Below, in pieces: positions 5,094 to 6,874 of a DNA stretch of 6,874 nt; the stretch's first letter is position 1, and every line of letters starts with the position of its first letter. This DNA is from Coriobacteriia bacterium (GTDB taxonomy: Bacteria; Actinomycetota; Coriobacteriia; Coriobacteriales; UBA8131): positions 1-6,874 of the forward strand of contig WRFC01000043.1 in the NCBI GenBank assembly GCA_009779015.1, written 5' to 3'. Made by a program: the position numbers and the translations under genes. The notes under the pieces are model-generated. The model did no database searches. It had not been told where the DNA came from and saw only the letters and a program-made list of their open reading frames with translations.

Positions 5094-6773
5094 ATGACGC
5101 GGATACTGATCGTCGGCGGCGTGGCTGGCGGAGCGACTGCGGCCGCCCGTCTGCGTCGGCTCGACGAAGACGCCGAGATCATCGTCTTTGAGCGCGGGGG
5201 GTTTGTCTCTTTTGCCAACTGTGGGCTCCCCTACTATGTTGGCGGCGTCATCACAAACCGCGCCGCGCTCTTGCTCCAAACGCCCCAGGGGTTCTATAAC
5301 CGCTATCGCGTCGAGGTGCGGCTGCAGCACGAGGTCACGGCCGTAGACCCCAGCGCCCAGAGCATCACCGTCAAGGACCTGCAGACCGGCGAGAGCCGTC
5401 AAGAGGGCTACGACAAGCTGGTCCTGGCGCCCGGCGCTTCTCCCACTATGCCCGAGGCCGATGCCGACGCCCAAGACCGCATCTTCAGCCTGCATACGAT
5501 CCCCGACATGGACGCTATCCTTGAGATCGTCAAAAATGATATTGGCAACCAGACCAGAGAGCTGCGGGCAGCCGTCATTGGCGGCGGCTTCATCGGGCTC
5601 GAGACGGCCGAGAACCTTGTGCACCTTGGCCTCGAGGTCACGCTGGTCCAGCGTTCTGGCCAGGTCATGCCGCCGCTCGACCCCGAGATGGCCGGCCTCA
5701 TCCATACCCAGTTAAAAAAGAACGGCGTCAACCTCTTGCTAAACAGCCCCATCCAGGGCATCCACAAGAACACCGACGCCCAAGAAGGCGCCCTCACGAT
5801 CGAGCTGGCCAACGGCTCTGCGCTCAATGCCGACTTTATCGTGGCCGCCATCGGCGTCAAGCCGCTGGTCAAGCTGGCCAAAGAGGCCGGCCTGAAGATC
5901 GGCCAGTCGGGCGGCATCTTTACCGACGAGCACATGCGCACCTCTGACCCCAACATCTATGCTGTCGGCGACGCGGTCGAACTCAGCGACCTGGTCACCC
6001 AGGCGCGGCGCACCCTGGCGCTGGCCGGCCCGGCCAACAAGCAGGCGCGCATTGCCGCCGATAACATCTGCGGCATCCCCTCGACCTATAAAGGCGGACA
6101 GGGGTCGTCGGTGATCAAGGTCTTTGACCAGACCGTGGCCCTCACCGGCATCAACGAGAAGACCGCCAAAGAGGCCGGCCTAGACTACGACAAGGTCTAT
6201 CTCTTTGCCCCCAGCCACGCCACTTATTTTCCGGGTGCCGAAGACATGACGATGAAGATGCTCTTCGAAAAGCCCAGCGGGCGCATCCTCGGCGTCCAGA
6301 TCGTCGGCCAAGAGGGCGTGGACAAGCGTTGCGACGCCGTGGCCATCGCCATCCGCGCCGGCCTCGACGCCCAAGGCCTGGCCGAGCTCGAGCTCTGCTA
6401 TGCCCCACCCTACTCGTCGGCCAAAGACCCTGTGAACACGGCCGCCTACATGATCAGCAACCTCATCGACGGCCGCCTCAAGCAGTTCCACTGGCATGAC
6501 GTGGCCGGCCTCCCGCGCGACGGCAGCGTCACCCTCTTAGATGTCCGCACCGTCGATGAGAACGCCAAAGGCGCAATCGAGGGCTTCAAGCTCATCCCGG
6601 TCGACGAGCTGCGCGAGCGCCTGGGCGAGCTGGACCCCCATAAACCGGTCTTCTTGCACTGCCAGAGCGGGCTGCGCTCTTATATCGCCTCGCGCATCCT
6701 CATCCAGAACGGCTTTGAGGCCTCGCACCTCTGCGGCGGCTACCGCCTCTACAAGCTGATCTTAGGCGGCTGA
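5094..6773 (+). CDS. CoA-disulfide / persulfide reductase fused to rhodanese (CoADR-Rhd)
   Basis: This 559-residue FAD enzyme should reduce CoA disulfide or CoA-type persulfides with NAD(P)H. The N-terminal FAD fold has GGVAGG (8-13) and LRRLDED (20-26). The single redox cysteine C43 lies in SFANCGLPYY, the hallmark of CoADR enzymes. The NAD(P)H fold has VIGGGFIGLE (161-170), FAD contacts include YAVGDAVE (289-296), and the dimerisation domain (about 335-455) holds YAPPYSSAKDPVN. Residues about 470-559 form a rhodanese domain with C523 in HCQSGLR. This is the layout of Bacillus anthracis CoADR-RHD and Shewanella NAD(P)H persulfide reductase (Npsr); no TusA domain is present. I prefer ATG 5094 because MTRILIVGG fits the family start. 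An in-frame GTG at 5085, overlapping the rhodanese stop, adds three residues. Both have weak ribosome sites, suggesting translational coupling. Reduction of the persulfide carried by either rhodanese would release sulfide. Water-forming NADH oxidase is a relative, but the rhodanese fusion argues against it. Confidence 0.92.
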   Translation: MTRILIVGGVAGGATAAARLRRLDEDAEIIVFERGGFVSFANCGLPYYVGGVITNRAALLLQTPQGFYNRYRVEVRLQHEVTAVDPSAQSITVKDLQTGESRQEGYDKLVLAPGASPTMPEADADAQDRIFSLHTIPDMDAILEIVKNDIGNQTRELRAAVIGGGFIGLETAENLVHLGLEVTLVQRSGQVMPPLDPEMAGLIHTQLKKNGVNLLLNSPIQGIHKNTDAQEGALTIELANGSALNADFIVAAIGVKPLVKLAKEAGLKIGQSGGIFTDEHMRTSDPNIYAVGDAVELSDLVTQARRTLALAGPANKQARIAADNICGIPSTYKGGQGSSVIKVFDQTVALTGINEKTAKEAGLDYDKVYLFAPSHATYFPGAEDMTMKMLFEKPSGRILGVQIVGQEGVDKRCDAVAIAIRAGLDAQGLAELELCYAPPYSSAKDPVNTAAYMISNLIDGRLKQFHWHDVAGLPRDGSVTLLDVRTVDENAKGAIEGFKLIPVDELRERLGELDPHKPVFLHCQSGLRSYIASRILIQNGFEASHLCGGYRLYKLILGG

Positions 6774-6791
6774 CCTGCGGCTAGACCATCC

Positions 6792-6834
6792 TCCTTTTAT
6801 CCAAGACTCCACCCGCCAACTGTGGATAAAAGGA
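6792..6834. repeat. 12-bp inverted repeat with a DnaA-box nonamer
   Basis: TCCTTTTATCCA (6792-6803) and TGGATAAAAGGA (6823-6834) are perfect reverse complements separated by 19 bases, starting 19 bases after the reductase stop. The stem is AT-rich with no T-run after it, unlike an intrinsic terminator, though weak termination remains possible. The right arm with its preceding bases contains TGTGGATAA (6821-6829), the exact complement of the DnaA box TTATCCACA. The left arm gives TTATCCAAG (6797-6805), seven of nine. The element could be a protein-binding dyad, a 3' hairpin or a small repeat element; the sequence alone does not decide. The remaining bases to 6874 show no feature. Confidence 0.6.
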
Positions 6835-6874
6835 TCTCCGACTCCGTGTGCCCAAGGCCCCCTTCTCCTGAAAC

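Noticed and set aside
5031..5705. Minus-strand open frame of 224 codons opposite the rhodanese and reductase
   Set aside because: It is antisense to conserved FAD- and NAD(P)H-binding motifs; its length comes from GC-rich codon use on the other strand.

Overview
The window is bacterial chromosomal DNA, GC-rich by eye, with dense coding on both strands and AT-rich islands at some promoters. The gene content fits a thiol-rich anaerobe. It holds a GH25 muramidase with a membrane anchor, a multi-pass membrane protein of a type I associate with Bacillota and Actinomycetota, a DUF6951-type protein, a NimA-like flavin protein, and a CoA-disulfide-reductase/rhodanese fusion. A high-GC Gram-positive anaerobe (Coriobacteriia or a high-GC clostridial lineage) is my best guess. 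No rRNA, tRNA or marker gene is present to confirm it.

Left part (1-2891). The 3' end of a six-helix membrane protein gene on the + strand converges on a minus-strand pair. The stretch between them (744-875) is very GC-rich and full of short repeats and inverted repeats. The minus-strand pair, in transcription order, is a cysteine synthase (GTG start at 2891) and a GH25 lysozyme (TTG start at 1907). The 87 bases between them hold three perfectly phased 10-bp repeats flanked by two copies of a ~28-bp repeat.

Middle (2892-4297). A 375-base divergent intergenic region precedes a small pyridoxamine-5'-phosphate-oxidase-like flavin protein. After a second intergenic region with an extended -10 promoter comes a 107-residue protein with seven cysteines (DUF6951-type), followed by a strong 10-bp stem-loop.

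Right part (4329-6834). A clear sigma70-type promoter and several dyads precede a tight three-gene operon: an ArsR-family regulator, a single-domain rhodanese, and an FAD/NAD(P)H CoA-disulfide or persulfide reductase fused to a second rhodanese. The regulator has exactly two cysteines, C25 and C92. Their positions match the persulfide-sensing pair of SqrR, BigR and YgaV, and there is no ArsR metal box. I infer a persulfide/sulfide-responsive operon: the regulator derepresses when sulfane sulfur accumulates, the small rhodanese moves the sulfur, and the fusion enzyme reduces CoA-bound or other low-molecular-weight persulfides. The nearby cysteine synthase would consume sulfide, but it lies on the other strand and nothing in the sequence shows co-regulation. 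The window ends in a 12-bp inverted repeat that contains a perfect DnaA-box nonamer.

The persulfide operon is the most coherent biology here. It is a new arrangement of known families, not a wholly unknown system. The least explained sequence is the repeat cluster at 1918-2003.
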